Source: Herbiconiux solani NBRC 106740 (GTDB lineage: Bacteria; Actinomycetota; Actinomycetes; Actinomycetales; Microbacteriaceae). Taken from it: a stretch of DNA of 64,000 nt. The notes beneath the pieces were generated by a model. The model did not search any database. It had not been told where the DNA came from and saw only the letters and a list, made by a program, of their open reading frames with translations. This document shows positions 16,848-26,558 of the stretch, one piece after another. The DNA lies in the NCBI RefSeq assembly GCF_001571005.1, contig NZ_BCST01000006.1, positions 299,757-363,756 on the forward strand. Direction: 5' to 3'. The first letter of the stretch is position 1; each line of letters opens with the position of its first letter. The translations under genes and the position numbers were made by a program.

Positions 16848-17041
16848 CCGAACCCTCCCGAAGCGCGGGTCACGAGCCCGGGATGCGAAGCCGAGCGGCG
16901 CCCCGGCGACACGACTGGGGTCGACCTCGGATTCGCATCCGCCGGCACTGTGCTCCACTGCAGTGAGCGCCGACCGGCGCCACCGGGGAGAGCCGCACGG
17001 CAGAGCCACCGGCAAGACCCATCGAGCAGAGGAGACACGAC

Positions 17042-17701
17042 GTGAGCCGAAGCTACGGGTGCATCGCCTTCACCGACAGCGTCGACGCCGAGCAGGAGTC
17101 GTACGGGAGCGCCGAGTTCTTCCGCCGCCTCGTGTCCACGCGGGCCGACTCCCGCGATGCGGGCTCCCGAGAGCCCGACGCCCGAGACCCGGATCCGCTC
17201 GGTCCGCGCGAGGCGCAGTTCCTCCGCACCCGCGACTCGTTCTACCTCTCCACCGTCGGCGAGACGGGCTGGCCGTACGTGCAGTTCCGGGGCGGCCCGG
17301 CCGGGTTCATCCGGGTCGACGACAAGCACTCCTTCAGCTGGGCCGACTACCGCGGCAACCTGCAGCACGTCAGCACCGGCAATCTCCGCACGGATGCCCG
17401 GGTCGCGATCATCGCGATGGACTACCCGACCAGGCGCCGGCTCAAGATCTTCGGCACGGCACGGGTGGTGCGCCTCGAGGACGACCCGATCCGCGTCGAG
17501 GTGCTCCGGCATCCCGACGATCCCGAGGCCGTCGTCGAGCGGGCCGTCACGGTGACGGTCGAGGCCTTCGACTGGAACTGCCCGCAGCACATCACGCCCC
17601 GATTCACCGCTGCCGAGCTCCAGGATGCGGTCCGACCGCTCCGTGAGCAGATCGCCGCGCTCACCCGTGAGAACGAACGCCTCCGTCAGGCCGAGCTCTG
17701 A
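17042..17701 (+). CDS. Pyridoxamine 5'-phosphate oxidase family protein (flavin-binding)
   Basis: A 219-residue protein. The split-barrel FMN-binding core is seen as FYLSTVGETGWPYVQFRGGP (about residues 67-86), then GNLQHVSTGNLRTDARVAII and KIFGTARVVRLEDDP. The C-terminal 25 residues form a short coiled coil. Such proteins bind FMN or F420 and reduce or detoxify small molecules. The GTG start follows GGAGA by 6 bases. It is about 100 bp ahead of the hydrolase cluster. Confidence 0.88.
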   Translation: MSRSYGCIAFTDSVDAEQESYGSAEFFRRLVSTRADSRDAGSREPDARDPDPLGPREAQFLRTRDSFYLSTVGETGWPYVQFRGGPAGFIRVDDKHSFSWADYRGNLQHVSTGNLRTDARVAIIAMDYPTRRRLKIFGTARVVRLEDDPIRVEVLRHPDDPEAVVERAVTVTVEAFDWNCPQHITPRFTAAELQDAVRPLREQIAALTRENERLRQAEL

Positions 17702-17803
17702 GCTGAGGCGGTGCCCGGGATGGGGACTGGGGTGTCTCCCTGATTCGCCGCGGGCCCGGACGTGGTTCTGTTGCCAGACCTTCCGACTCGAAGAGGAGCA
17801 CCG

Positions 17804-18643
17804 ATGGCCACCATCACCGTGGGCGACGAGAACGCGTCGCCGATCGAGCTGTACTACGAAGACCACGGCAGCGGCCGCCCGGTCGTGCTCCTGGCCGGCT
17901 GGCCGTTCGACGCGCGCTCGTGGGAGCCGCAGCTGCATCCGCTGCTCGAGGCCGGCTACCGGGTCGTCGCCGTCGACCGCCGCGGATTCGGCCGCTCGAG
18001 CTTCCCGACCGTCGGCTACGACTTCGACACCCTCAGCGCCGACGTCGACATCCTGATCCGCCACCTCGACCTGAACGACGCCACGCTCGTGGGCTTCTCG
18101 CTCGGAACCGGCGAGGTCGCCCGCTACATCGGGCGCTTCGGCACCGAGCGACTCGCGAGCGCCGTGCTGCTCGAGAGCCTGACGCCGACCTTCAAGCAGA
18201 GCGACGACAACCCCAAAGGGGTCGACGAGGCCGGGGTGAAGGGTGTGCAGCAGGCCATCCTCGACGACCGGTTCGCGTGGCTGACCGGGATGATGGGCAA
18301 CTTCCTCAACCTCGACGACTACCAGGGCACGCTTGTCAGCGAGGACACGGTGCGATCGATGTGGTCCGCCGGCGCCGAAGCCTCGCCGTACGCGACCTGG
18401 GCCTGCCCCCAGACCTGGCTCGAGGACTTCCACGCCGATCTCGAGCGCTTCGACGTGCCGACGCTCATCATGCACGGCACGGCCGACCGCATCCTCTCGA
18501 TCGACGGCCAGGGGGCGCGAGCCCACGAGGCCCTGCCCGCGGCTCGCTACATCGAGGTCGAGGGCGGCCCGCACATCAATCCCGTCACGCACTCCGCCGA
18601 GGTCAATCGCGAGCTCCTCCGCTTCCTCGCGGATCCGTCCTGA
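17804..18643 (+). CDS. Alpha/beta hydrolase, non-heme haloperoxidase/perhydrolase type
   Basis: A 279-residue protein. GWPFDARSWEPQ, then DRRGFGRS, then the nucleophile elbow GFSLGTGE (serine about residue 95), Asp at HGTADRILS and His at GGPHINPV. This motif order is that of cofactor-free haloperoxidases/perhydrolases, whose physiological role is usually ester or acyl hydrolysis. The start ATG has AGAGGAG six bases upstream. It belongs to a run of four same-strand genes (17804-20735). A related protein is encoded at 55965-56801. Confidence 0.9.
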   Translation: MATITVGDENASPIELYYEDHGSGRPVVLLAGWPFDARSWEPQLHPLLEAGYRVVAVDRRGFGRSSFPTVGYDFDTLSADVDILIRHLDLNDATLVGFSLGTGEVARYIGRFGTERLASAVLLESLTPTFKQSDDNPKGVDEAGVKGVQQAILDDRFAWLTGMMGNFLNLDDYQGTLVSEDTVRSMWSAGAEASPYATWACPQTWLEDFHADLERFDVPTLIMHGTADRILSIDGQGARAHEALPAARYIEVEGGPHINPVTHSAEVNRELLRFLADPS

Positions 18644-18719
18644 CGACGGCGACAGGATTTCGAGCACAGCGGATGCCGAGCCAAGCGGATACCGAGCGAG
18701 TGAACGAGGTGATGACCGG

Positions 18720-19610
18720 ATGTTCGAGCACTTCAGCGCCCGCCTGATCGACGTCGACCGCGGTCAGGTCTTCGCGCGGGTCGGCGGCGACGGGCCGCCC
18801 ATCCTGCTGCTCCACGGTTATCCGCAGACCCATGTCATGTGGCACGCCGTCGTCGACCGGCTCACCGGGAGCCGCACGGTCGTGGTGGCCGACCTCCCCG
18901 GATACGGCCGCTCGTTCCGGCCCGAGACGGTCGCGGATCACAGCGCGTACTCCAAGCGCGCCCTCGCCCAGGACCTGGTGCAGCTGATGGCGGCCCTCGG
19001 CTTCGACCGCTTCGCGGTCGCCGGGCACGACCGGGGCGGCCGGGTGGCCTATCGGATGGCGCTCGACCATCCCGAGGCGGTCACGGCCGCCGGCGTCTTC
19101 GACGTGGTGCCCACGGGCGAGGTGTGGGCCCGCGCCGACGCCCGCCTGGCGCTCACCTACTGGCACTGGTCCTTCCTGGCCCAGCCCGAGCCGCTGCCGG
19201 AGGAGCTGATCGACGCGAACCCCGGGGCGTTCTTCGACCGGCACGTGCGGGCATTGGGGCTCGGCCGTGCGGCAGACCGGTACCCGCCCGAGCTCATGGC
19301 GCAGTACCGGGAGCTGCTCGACGACCCGACCGTGGTGCACGGCATCTGCGAGGACTACCGCGCCGGCGCCGGGATCGACCGGATGCACGACGACGCCGAC
19401 AAGGCCGCCGGCAACCGGATCACCTGCCCGCTCCTCGTGCTCTGGAGCGCCCGCGGCGCGCTGCCGAAGTTCTACGGCGACGTGCCGCAGGTGTGGAGCG
19501 ACTGGGCCACCGACATCCACGGGCGGGGGCTGGAAGCCAGCCACTTCCTCGTCGAGGATCAGCCGGAGGAGGTCGCCGACGAGCTGCTCCTGCTCCTGGC
19601 CCGCCCGTGA
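18720..19610 (+). CDS. Alpha/beta hydrolase, haloacetate dehalogenase-like
   Basis: A 296-residue protein. The nucleophile position is aspartate in AGHDRGGRVAYRMALDHPEA (about residue 105), as in fluoroacetate/haloacetate dehalogenases, not serine. HGYPQTHVMWH supplies the oxyanion region, RSFRP the halide-side arginine region and LEASHFLVEDQPEE the catalytic His. It probably hydrolyses a carbon-halogen bond or an epoxide, but Asp nucleophiles alone do not prove the substrate. The true start is 18720 (MFEHFSARL); the frame runs further upstream inside the previous gene. Confidence 0.9.
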   Translation: MFEHFSARLIDVDRGQVFARVGGDGPPILLLHGYPQTHVMWHAVVDRLTGSRTVVVADLPGYGRSFRPETVADHSAYSKRALAQDLVQLMAALGFDRFAVAGHDRGGRVAYRMALDHPEAVTAAGVFDVVPTGEVWARADARLALTYWHWSFLAQPEPLPEELIDANPGAFFDRHVRALGLGRAADRYPPELMAQYRELLDDPTVVHGICEDYRAGAGIDRMHDDADKAAGNRITCPLLVLWSARGALPKFYGDVPQVWSDWATDIHGRGLEASHFLVEDQPEEVADELLLLLARP

Positions 19611-19652
19611 TCCGGCCCCGACCCGAACCCCCCCCCATCGAAAGGCGCGAAC

Positions 19653-20012
19653 ATGACCACCCCGCACTCCGACGACACCGACCAGCTCTCCCGGACGCTC
19701 AAGCGCACCGAGTTGCAGCACGCCTCCTCCTCGATCCCGGGCCGGGACATCGTGCAGGTGCTGACCGAGATCCCGGTCGACGTCTCCTCCGGCTGGCACC
19801 ACCACCCGGGCGAGGAGGTCGGCTACATCGTCGCCGGCACCGTGCGGATGGAGCGGCGCGACCGGGAGACCGTCGTCCTGAACGCCGGCGAGGGCTTCCT
19901 CATCCCGCCCGGCGTGCCGCACAACGCCACCGACCTCGGCCCGGACACCGGCCGGATGCTGTCGACCTACATCGTCGAGACCGGCGAACCCGTCTCCACC
20001 CTCGAACCCTGA
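19653..20012 (+). CDS. Small cupin-domain protein
   Basis: A 119-residue single cupin. Motif 1 is WHHHPGEEVGYIVAG, giving three metal-binding His and a Glu (about residues 49-63). Motif 2 is PPGVPHNATDL with its His (about 90-100). It likely binds Mn, Fe or Ni. It may be a small dioxygenase, isomerase or sensor. A good AAAGG ribosome site precedes the ATG. It sits inside the alpha/beta hydrolase run with gaps of 42 and 21 bp, so a shared role with them is likely. Confidence 0.88.
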   Translation: MTTPHSDDTDQLSRTLKRTELQHASSSIPGRDIVQVLTEIPVDVSSGWHHHPGEEVGYIVAGTVRMERRDRETVVLNAGEGFLIPPGVPHNATDLGPDTGRMLSTYIVETGEPVSTLEP

Positions 20013-20033
20013 CACCCGAGCGAAGGAAGCCCC

Positions 20034-20735
20034 ATGTCCACCGTCATCCTCGTCCACGGCGCGTTCGCCGACTCCGACAGCTGGAACGGCGTGATCGCGC
20101 CGCTCCGGGCCGACCACCGGGTGATCGCCTATGCGAACCCCCTGCGCGGCATCGACTACGATGTCGCTCCGCTGAACGACCTGATCAGAACACTCGACGG
20201 GCCGATCCTGCTGGTCGGGCACTCCTACGGCGGTGCCGTGCTCACCGCGGTCGATCCGGATGCCGGTGACGTCGTCGGGCTCGTCTACGTCGCCGGCTTC
20301 GCGCTGGCACCGGGGGAGAGTCCCGCGACCGCCTCCGCGCTCGCGCCCGGATCCACCCTGGCGGACACGCTCGTCCAGGTGCCGCTCGCCTCCGGCGGCG
20401 CGGACCTCTACATCGACGAGGACAAGTACTGGCATCAGTTCTGCGCCGACCTCGGCGAGGAGCAGGCGCGGGCCATGGCGGTCACGCAGCGGCCGGTGAC
20501 CGGCGCGGGCCTGAACGATCCGCTCTCCACCGGCGCGCTCTGGCAGTCGGTGCCGAGCTGGTTCGTCTTCGGCGAGGACGACCGCAACATCCCCGCCGGT
20601 GCCCACCAGATCATGGCGGACCGCGCCGGCGCTCGCCGCACGGTGCAGGTCGCAGGAGCCTCGCACGTCGTCGGGATCTCGCATCCGGACGAGGTCGTCG
20701 CGCTCGTCGGCGAGGCCGCGTCGGCCGCCCGCTGA
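20034..20735 (+). CDS. Alpha/beta hydrolase, serine type
   Basis: A 233-residue protein. HGAFADSDSWNGVI is the oxyanion region, GHSYGGAVLTAV the nucleophile elbow (serine about residue 64), and the C-terminal GASHVVGISHPDEV carries the catalytic His. It resembles plant-esterase-like (MES/PNAE) bacterial hydrolases. Last member of the cluster before the antiporter gene; 42 bp separate them. Substrate unknown. Confidence 0.88.
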   Translation: MSTVILVHGAFADSDSWNGVIAPLRADHRVIAYANPLRGIDYDVAPLNDLIRTLDGPILLVGHSYGGAVLTAVDPDAGDVVGLVYVAGFALAPGESPATASALAPGSTLADTLVQVPLASGGADLYIDEDKYWHQFCADLGEEQARAMAVTQRPVTGAGLNDPLSTGALWQSVPSWFVFGEDDRNIPAGAHQIMADRAGARRTVQVAGASHVVGISHPDEVVALVGEAASAAR

Positions 20736-20777
20736 CGGGTCGCCCGGGAGAGGTGCGGGAACGGCGAGGCCGCGGCG

Positions 20778-22433
20778 ATGGAACCCGGGACGGTCGTCGC
20801 CTGGGTGGTGGCGTTCGTGCTGCTCGCCGTCGTGGTCACCGGTCTCGCCCGGCGCGCGGGCTGGTCGGCGCCGGTGCTGCTGGTCGCCGTCGGGGCGGCG
20901 GTCTCCTTCATCCCGGGCATCCCTCCGGTGCACGTCGAGCCGGAGTTCGTGCTGTACGGCGTGGTGCCGCCCCTGCTGTTCGCGGCCGCGTTCGGCACCT
21001 ATGTGGTCGACGTCGGCGCGCGGCGCGACTCGATCGTGCTGCTGTCGGTGGGGCTGGTGGTGTTCACCGCCTTCGCCGTGGGGTGGGTCACCTACCTGCT
21101 GCTGCCCGCGATCGGCTTCGCCGCCGCGTTCGCCTTCGCAGCGGTCGTGTCGCCGACCGATGCGAGCGCCGTGACCGCGATCGCGGGCCGGCTGAAGCTG
21201 CCGCACCGGGTGGTGACCGTGCTCGAGGGCGAGAGCCTCCTGAACGACGCGACGGCCCTCGTGCTGCTGAACACCGCGATCGCCGCAATCGTCTCGACGA
21301 CCGGACCGGGACTCATCGCGGCCGACCTGGGGCTCGCGGTGGTGGGAGGGGTCGGCGTCGGGCTGGCCGTCGGCTGGACGGTCTCGACGGTGCGCAGCCG
21401 CCTGAGGTCGCCGGTGCTCGACACGAGCCTCGCGCTGATCACCCCGTACCTCGCCTTCATCGCCGCCGACGCGATCCTCGGCTCCGGGGTGCTCGCGGTC
21501 GTCATCTCGGCGCTGTACCTCGGGTTCCGCTCCCCTCGGGTGCAGTCGGCGGAAGCCCGGGTCGCGGAGGCGGTCAACTGGCGCACCGTCTCCTTCCTGG
21601 TCGAGAACGCCGTCTTCCTCTTCATCGGCCTGAACGCCGCGGGGATCGTGCGGGGCGCGGCGGTGCAGGTCGACGGGTTCTGGCTGACGGTCGGCGTCTG
21701 CGCGGCCGTCATCGTGGCGCTGTTCCTGTCGCGCGCGCTCTTCGTGTTCGCCATGGTCGCCGTGTTCCGGCACGGATCCCGGTACATGCGCGCCCAGGAC
21801 CTGCGCTGGAAGTACGCGGCGGTCGTCTCGGCCGCGAACGTGCGGGGCGTTGTGACGCTGGCCGCCATCTTCCTGCTGCCGCCGGAGACGCCCGGGCGGG
21901 AGCTCCTGCAGCTGATGGCGTTCGTGGTGGTCGTGGTCTCGTTGCTCAGCGGCATCCTCCTTCCGGCCCTGATCCGCGCGCTCCACCTCGCGCCACCCGA
22001 CGAGACGCGCGAGTTCGCGGATTGGGAGACCCTGATGGCCGAGGCGCGGGCCCGAGGGCTGGAACGTCTGGAGTCGGTGGCGACCGACGCCGACCACGAC
22101 CGGGTGCTCGAGCAGCTGCGCGCCAGTGCCTCGCTCATCGCGGACTCGTTGGAGCACGAGGCCGAACGGATCTCGGAGGACGAGGCAGGGGCCGGGGACG
22201 AGGCCGCCTCCGCCTCCAGCGGCGAGAGCTACGTCCTCGCCTACCGGCGGCTGCGGCGCGTCATGATCGCGGCGGAGCGCCAGTACGTGATCGACAAGCG
22301 ACGCGAGCGCCGCTTCCCCGAGACGGTCGTGGCCGCGGCGCTCCGCTCGATCGACATGGAGGAGTTGAGCATCCGCGCGGCGCCGGTGCTCGAGGATCCG
22401 GAGCCGTCCGAGGACGACGGAGCCGCATCCTGA
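20778..22433 (+). CDS. Na+/H+ antiporter, CPA1 family
   Basis: A 551-residue protein. About 12 membrane segments span residues 1-410. The ion-translocation regions are AAVVSPTDASAVTAI (Asp about 127) and LEGESLLNDATALVLLNTAI with its paired Asp. A 140-residue acidic C-terminal cytoplasmic tail follows, probably regulatory. It extrudes Na+ (or K+) for H+ and helps pH and salt tolerance. Convergent with the regulator at 22440; their stops are 6 bp apart. Confidence 0.93.
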   Translation: MEPGTVVAWVVAFVLLAVVVTGLARRAGWSAPVLLVAVGAAVSFIPGIPPVHVEPEFVLYGVVPPLLFAAAFGTYVVDVGARRDSIVLLSVGLVVFTAFAVGWVTYLLLPAIGFAAAFAFAAVVSPTDASAVTAIAGRLKLPHRVVTVLEGESLLNDATALVLLNTAIAAIVSTTGPGLIAADLGLAVVGGVGVGLAVGWTVSTVRSRLRSPVLDTSLALITPYLAFIAADAILGSGVLAVVISALYLGFRSPRVQSAEARVAEAVNWRTVSFLVENAVFLFIGLNAAGIVRGAAVQVDGFWLTVGVCAAVIVALFLSRALFVFAMVAVFRHGSRYMRAQDLRWKYAAVVSAANVRGVVTLAAIFLLPPETPGRELLQLMAFVVVVVSLLSGILLPALIRALHLAPPDETREFADWETLMAEARARGLERLESVATDADHDRVLEQLRASASLIADSLEHEAERISEDEAGAGDEAASASSGESYVLAYRRLRRVMIAAERQYVIDKRRERRFPETVVAAALRSIDMEELSIRAAPVLEDPEPSEDDGAAS

Positions 22434-22439
22434 TGCCCC

Positions 22440-25286
22440 TCACCGGAGGATCGGCGCCAGCTGCCTCCGTGAAGTGATGTCGAGCTTCTTGAACACCTTG
22501 CTCAGGTGGTATTCCACCGTCGAGGTCGTGAGGAACATCTGCACGGCGATCTCCGAGTTCGTCGCGCCCGAGGCCGCCAGGCGGGCGACCTGCGCCTCCT
22601 GCGGGGTCAGCCCGGCGTCGACGGTGCCGGTGGGAGTCAGCCCCATCGGCGTGAGTCCCGCGGCGAGCAGCTCGGCGCCGGCCCGTTCGGCGAACGCCCC
22701 CACTCCCATCGCCTCGAACGACCGGTACGCCGTGGACAGCTGCACCTGCGCGTCGCGGCGCCGGCGGCGACGCCTGAGCCACTCGCCGTACAGCAGCTGC
22801 GATCGGGCCACCTCCACCCGCAGCGACGTCGAGCAGAGCAGCTCGATGGATTCGAGGTACCAGTGCTCGGCCTCGGCGACCGGCGCGACCAGTGCGCGAG
22901 ATCGTGCGAGCATCCCGAGCGCCCACGGTGTCGCACTGGCGAGCGCGCGCTCCTCGAGTCTGCCGAGGGCGGCCCGTGCGGTGTCCGGCCGGCCGACGCG
23001 CATCGCGGCCTCCACCACGTCCGGGAGGATGGTGCTGCCGAATCCGAGGGTGTCGCGCTCGGCGATCTCCAGCGCCGAGTCGAGGGCCTCCTGGTAGTTC
23101 CCGAGGCCGATCTCGAGCACGGCGAGGCCCGACCAGGCGAACATCTCCATGTACAGCGACCCCCACTGCCGGCCCCAGGTCGCGGCGTCCTGGGCGAGCT
23201 CCCGGCACTCCTTCTCGCGACCCTGCCAGGCGCGCATGTGGATGGCGGGCCCGAGCCCCGCGGGCCGGGGGATGCCCATGAGCGCCGTGATCTCGGCGGC
23301 CTCGAACCGGCTGAGCTCCGCGGCCGCCATGTCGCCGGCCCAGCACTGCGCCAGGCACCGACCGGCGAGGGAGACCTGCAGCACGTTCAGCACGCCGTGA
23401 CGGCGACCCTCCCTGATGCCCCGGTCGAACAGCTCCCGACGCCCCTCGTCGTCCCAGATCTCGTCGGCGGCGAACCAGCCGGCGACGGGGGCCGAGTGGG
23501 CGTCGAGCGGCACCCCCTCGTCGGCGTAGAGCGCGGCGACCGATCGTCGCAGCAGGGGCAGCGCCTCGGCGTACCCCACGGCGACCCGGCTCGCGAGTCC
23601 CTCGAGCAGCAGGTCCCGCGCGGAGACCGGCGCCTGTTTGTCGCGCACGTAGACCAGGACGGTGCGGGCGATCTCCTTCGCGGTGACGCTGTCCTTGTTC
23701 TCGCCCGCGCCGAGGGCGGCCCGGAGTGCTTCGAAGAGCATCCCGCGGATGAGGTCCTCGTCCCGCGGATCGGTGTCCTCGACCGCCTCGAGGAGAATCG
23801 TCCACGCGTCGCGATAACGGTGGTGGAACATCGCCAGCAGGGCGCGCAGCCGCTGCACGTCGACGTGCCGGCCGGCCTCGTCGAGCCACGGCGCCGCTTT
23901 GTCGAGGAGGGCCTCGGCCAGGATCCCGTCGCCGGCGGCGAGGTAGGCCCGGGCCGCCCCGAACATCCGGTCGCTGCGTTCCTGCGGGCCGGGGGAGAGC
24001 TCGGCCGCCCGCGCCAGGAACCGGGCCTGGGCGAGCTGTCCGCCGCGACGCTCGGCGCGCTGGGCCGAGCGTTCGAGGCCGGCCGCGACGTCCTCGTCCG
24101 GGGCACTCGTCGCTGCCGCCCGGTGCCAGGCGGCTAAGTCGGCGTTGCCGTCGAGCTCGGCGATCGTCGCCATCGCCGTGTGCGCCAATCGGCGCTGCCG
24201 GGGCTCGGCCGCGTGGTAGACCGTCGAGCGGATGAGGGGATGCCGGAACGCCACCGTCTCGCCGATGGTCATGACGTCGAGGTCGTGCGCGTCGTCGGCT
24301 GCATCCCCGGGGAGACCGAGGAGCGCCGCGGCGCGCCAGAGTGTGGGCGGGTCGTCGGTCGACATCGCGGAGGCGAGCACGAGGAGCGAGCGCGTCTCCG
24401 GACTCAGCACCTCGAGCTGGCGCAGGAAGTGCGCATTCAGGCCGCGGCCGGTCGGCAGCTGCTGGGGCAGCGGGAGCCTCCCGGCGAGCTGCTCGGAGGT
24501 GAGCTGATGGAGCAGCTCGAGCATGGCGAGCGGGTTGCCCCCGGTCTCCCCGACGATCCGCGAGGCCACCAGCGGGCTCACCGCGCCGGGCCGGACCGTG
24601 TCGAGCAGCGCGTGCGACTCCTCGCGGTCCAGGCCGCGCAGATGGTGGGTCGGGAGACCGCGGAGGGTGTCCAGGGCGTCGACACCTTCGCGACCGGCGA
24701 AGACCAGGCCGAGGCTGTCGGCATAGACCCGCCTGGCCACGAAGCTCAAGACGTCGAGCGACTCGGGATCCAGCCACTGCGCGTCGTCGACCACGCAGAC
24801 GAGCGGCTCGGTCCGTGCGGCGGCGGCGAGCACTCCGAGAGCGCTGAGCCCGAGGAGGAACCGTGGCGGCGGGGCCTGGTCCAGCGCTCCGAAGGTCGTG
24901 AGCAGCGCGGACTGCTGCGGGCCCGGCACGTCGGCGAAATGGTCGCGGAAGGGGAGGAGGAGGCGGTGCAGGGCGGCGAAGTCGAGGCTGAACTCGGACT
25001 CGATCCCGACGAGCCGGACGACACGGACCGACGAGGTCGAGAGGTGCTCGAGGAGTCGCGTCTTGCCGACCCCCGGTTCACCGAGGAAGACCAGGGAGCC
25101 GCTCAAGCCGCTGGCGACGGAGGTCGCGAGCTCGTCGAGGGCCCGGCGCTCGGGCTCCCGGCCGATCAGCGAGGTCGGGGCCGGGCGGATGGGGGCCGGC
25201 CGGATCGGGGCCGGGCGGATCGGGGCCGCGCGCGCCGGGGCCGGCCGGGTGGGGACCGATTCGTGGGCGCGCTCCGGTTCGGTCAC
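22440..25286 (-). CDS. Large ATP-dependent LuxR-family regulator (LAL/MalT type)
   Basis: About 948 residues. An N-terminal AAA-type ATPase has Walker A FLGEPGVGKTRLLEHL and Walker B CVVDDAQWLD. A long helical-repeat middle (about residues 330-850) and a C-terminal LuxR HTH (LTPQEAQVARLAASGATNSE, then LTTSTVEYHLSKVFKKLDI) follow. The ATP state probably controls DNA binding. I set the start at the GTG at 25286, because the 29 codons from 25373 have unusually low GC third positions and look like promoter DNA. Near the N-terminus PIRPAP is repeated three times in tandem. Confidence 0.9.
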   Translation of the reverse strand: MTEPERAHESVPTRPAPARAAPIRPAPIRPAPIRPAPTSLIGREPERRALDELATSVASGLSGSLVFLGEPGVGKTRLLEHLSTSSVRVVRLVGIESEFSLDFAALHRLLLPFRDHFADVPGPQQSALLTTFGALDQAPPPRFLLGLSALGVLAAAARTEPLVCVVDDAQWLDPESLDVLSFVARRVYADSLGLVFAGREGVDALDTLRGLPTHHLRGLDREESHALLDTVRPGAVSPLVASRIVGETGGNPLAMLELLHQLTSEQLAGRLPLPQQLPTGRGLNAHFLRQLEVLSPETRSLLVLASAMSTDDPPTLWRAAALLGLPGDAADDAHDLDVMTIGETVAFRHPLIRSTVYHAAEPRQRRLAHTAMATIAELDGNADLAAWHRAAATSAPDEDVAAGLERSAQRAERRGGQLAQARFLARAAELSPGPQERSDRMFGAARAYLAAGDGILAEALLDKAAPWLDEAGRHVDVQRLRALLAMFHHRYRDAWTILLEAVEDTDPRDEDLIRGMLFEALRAALGAGENKDSVTAKEIARTVLVYVRDKQAPVSARDLLLEGLASRVAVGYAEALPLLRRSVAALYADEGVPLDAHSAPVAGWFAADEIWDDEGRRELFDRGIREGRRHGVLNVLQVSLAGRCLAQCWAGDMAAAELSRFEAAEITALMGIPRPAGLGPAIHMRAWQGREKECRELAQDAATWGRQWGSLYMEMFAWSGLAVLEIGLGNYQEALDSALEIAERDTLGFGSTILPDVVEAAMRVGRPDTARAALGRLEERALASATPWALGMLARSRALVAPVAEAEHWYLESIELLCSTSLRVEVARSQLLYGEWLRRRRRRRDAQVQLSTAYRSFEAMGVGAFAERAGAELLAAGLTPMGLTPTGTVDAGLTPQEAQVARLAASGATNSEIAVQMFLTTSTVEYHLSKVFKKLDITSRRQLAPILR

Positions 25287-25508
25287 AGCAGGTGCCCATA
25301 CAACCCGAACATGGCTTACCAGTCCTTCGGTGCCGGATACCTGCCATTCATAGCGGAGTTCGCCCCCCGTCACAAGCGCATCACCGATGCGGCACCGATG
25401 ACGGATGCGCGGCGCCGTCTGGTCACTGGGGTCTTTCCCGGATGCGGCGGCCGGGGATCCCGTGGTGCGATGGCAGCCGAGCCCACTTCACCTGGAGGCG
25501 GTCTGCCG

Positions 25509-26558
25509 ATGAGCACCCCGGAACCGGCCCCACCCCGACGGCTCGTGCCGCGCATCCCGCTCAACACCCTCGCGATCGGGTTCGGCCTGGCGGGTCTCGC
25601 GTCGCTGTGGTCGACGACGACGAGGGCGCTCGAGTTGCCGCTCGCCATCCCGGTCGTGCTCTGGACGGGTGCTGCGACGGCCTGGGTCTGGCTGATCGTC
25701 GCCCACCTCGTGCGGGGTTCCCGGAGCCCGGACACCCTGATGTCGCAGCTGCGGCACCCGGCTCAGGGGCCGATCGCAGCGATCGTCCCTGCGGTCGGGA
25801 TGCTCCTGGGGGCCGAGCTGTACCTCGTGTGGCCGGCGGGCGGCTTCGTGCTCGCGGCGGTGTCCTTCGCGGCCGCGACGGTCTTCGCCGGCTGGATCCT
25901 GTCGTACTGGCACACCGGGCACCTCAATCCGGAGGCGTTCCACGGGGCGTACCTGCTCCCGACGGTGGCGGCACCGCTCGTGGCCTCCGCGGTGGCGGCG
26001 AAGCTCGGGTTCCCCGTGATCGCGATGGGAGCGTTCGCCGTCGGCCTGTTCTTCTGGGTCGTGCTGGTGACGGTGCTCCTGTCACGGCTCGCGTTCTTCC
26101 CGCCGCTCCCGGGGCCGCTCGTGCCGACGCTCGCCATCCTCCTCGCCCCGCCCGGGGTGGCCGGTGCGGCCTGGTTCGCGATGAACGGCGCTCACGACGA
26201 CGTGGTCTCGGTCGGGCTGCTCGGGATGCTGGCCCTGATGTTCGTGCTGCAGCTGTTCCTGATCGGCACCTACCGGCGGTTGCCCTTCTCGCTCGGCTTC
26301 TGGTCGTTCACCTTCCCTGCCGCCTCCGCCGCCTCGTTCCTCATCGAGTGGGTCGAACTGGCGGCCTTCGACGGGTGGCAGGTGGTCGCCGCCGTCGCCG
26401 CGGGGTGCGTGACAATCCTGATCGCCGCCATCGGCATCCGCTCGCTCGTGCTGGTCGGGTCGGTGCGTCGGGGAGCCCACCGGGCGGAGCAAGCGCTGCG
26501 CCGCGCCGACGACGCGGCCCGAGGAGGAGGAGGAGGAGGACGACATGACGATCGATGA
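25509..26558 (+). CDS. TDT family transporter (TehA/SLAC1-like)
   Basis: A 349-residue protein with about ten membrane segments. The order and small residues match the tellurite-resistance/dicarboxylate transporter (TDT) family, an anion channel-type fold (YLVWPAGGFVLAAV, FHGAYLLPTVAAPLV). The start ATG has GGAGG 11 bases upstream; the open frame continues further in the wrong place. The tail is Ala/Arg/Gly-rich. It overlaps the DNA glycosylase gene by 14 bp (26545-26558), so they are co-translated. Substrate unknown. Confidence 0.85.
   Translation: MSTPEPAPPRRLVPRIPLNTLAIGFGLAGLASLWSTTTRALELPLAIPVVLWTGAATAWVWLIVAHLVRGSRSPDTLMSQLRHPAQGPIAAIVPAVGMLLGAELYLVWPAGGFVLAAVSFAAATVFAGWILSYWHTGHLNPEAFHGAYLLPTVAAPLVASAVAAKLGFPVIAMGAFAVGLFFWVVLVTVLLSRLAFFPPLPGPLVPTLAILLAPPGVAGAAWFAMNGAHDDVVSVGLLGMLALMFVLQLFLIGTYRRLPFSLGFWSFTFPAASAASFLIEWVELAAFDGWQVVAAVAAGCVTILIAAIGIRSLVLVGSVRRGAHRAEQALRRADDAARGGGGGGRHDDR

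Noticed and set aside
16956..16965. Palindrome CACTGCAGTG between the immunity-like and PPOX genes
   Set aside because: Ten bases with no spacer or second copy and too far from either start; could be chance.
18603..22157. 1184-residue open frame on the minus strand
   Set aside because: It is an antisense shadow of the hydrolase, cupin and antiporter genes, all of which have clear motifs on the plus strand.
22440..25373. Longer start for the LAL regulator at 25373
   Set aside because: The first 29 codons use many A/T third positions, unlike the rest of the gene, and read as promoter DNA.
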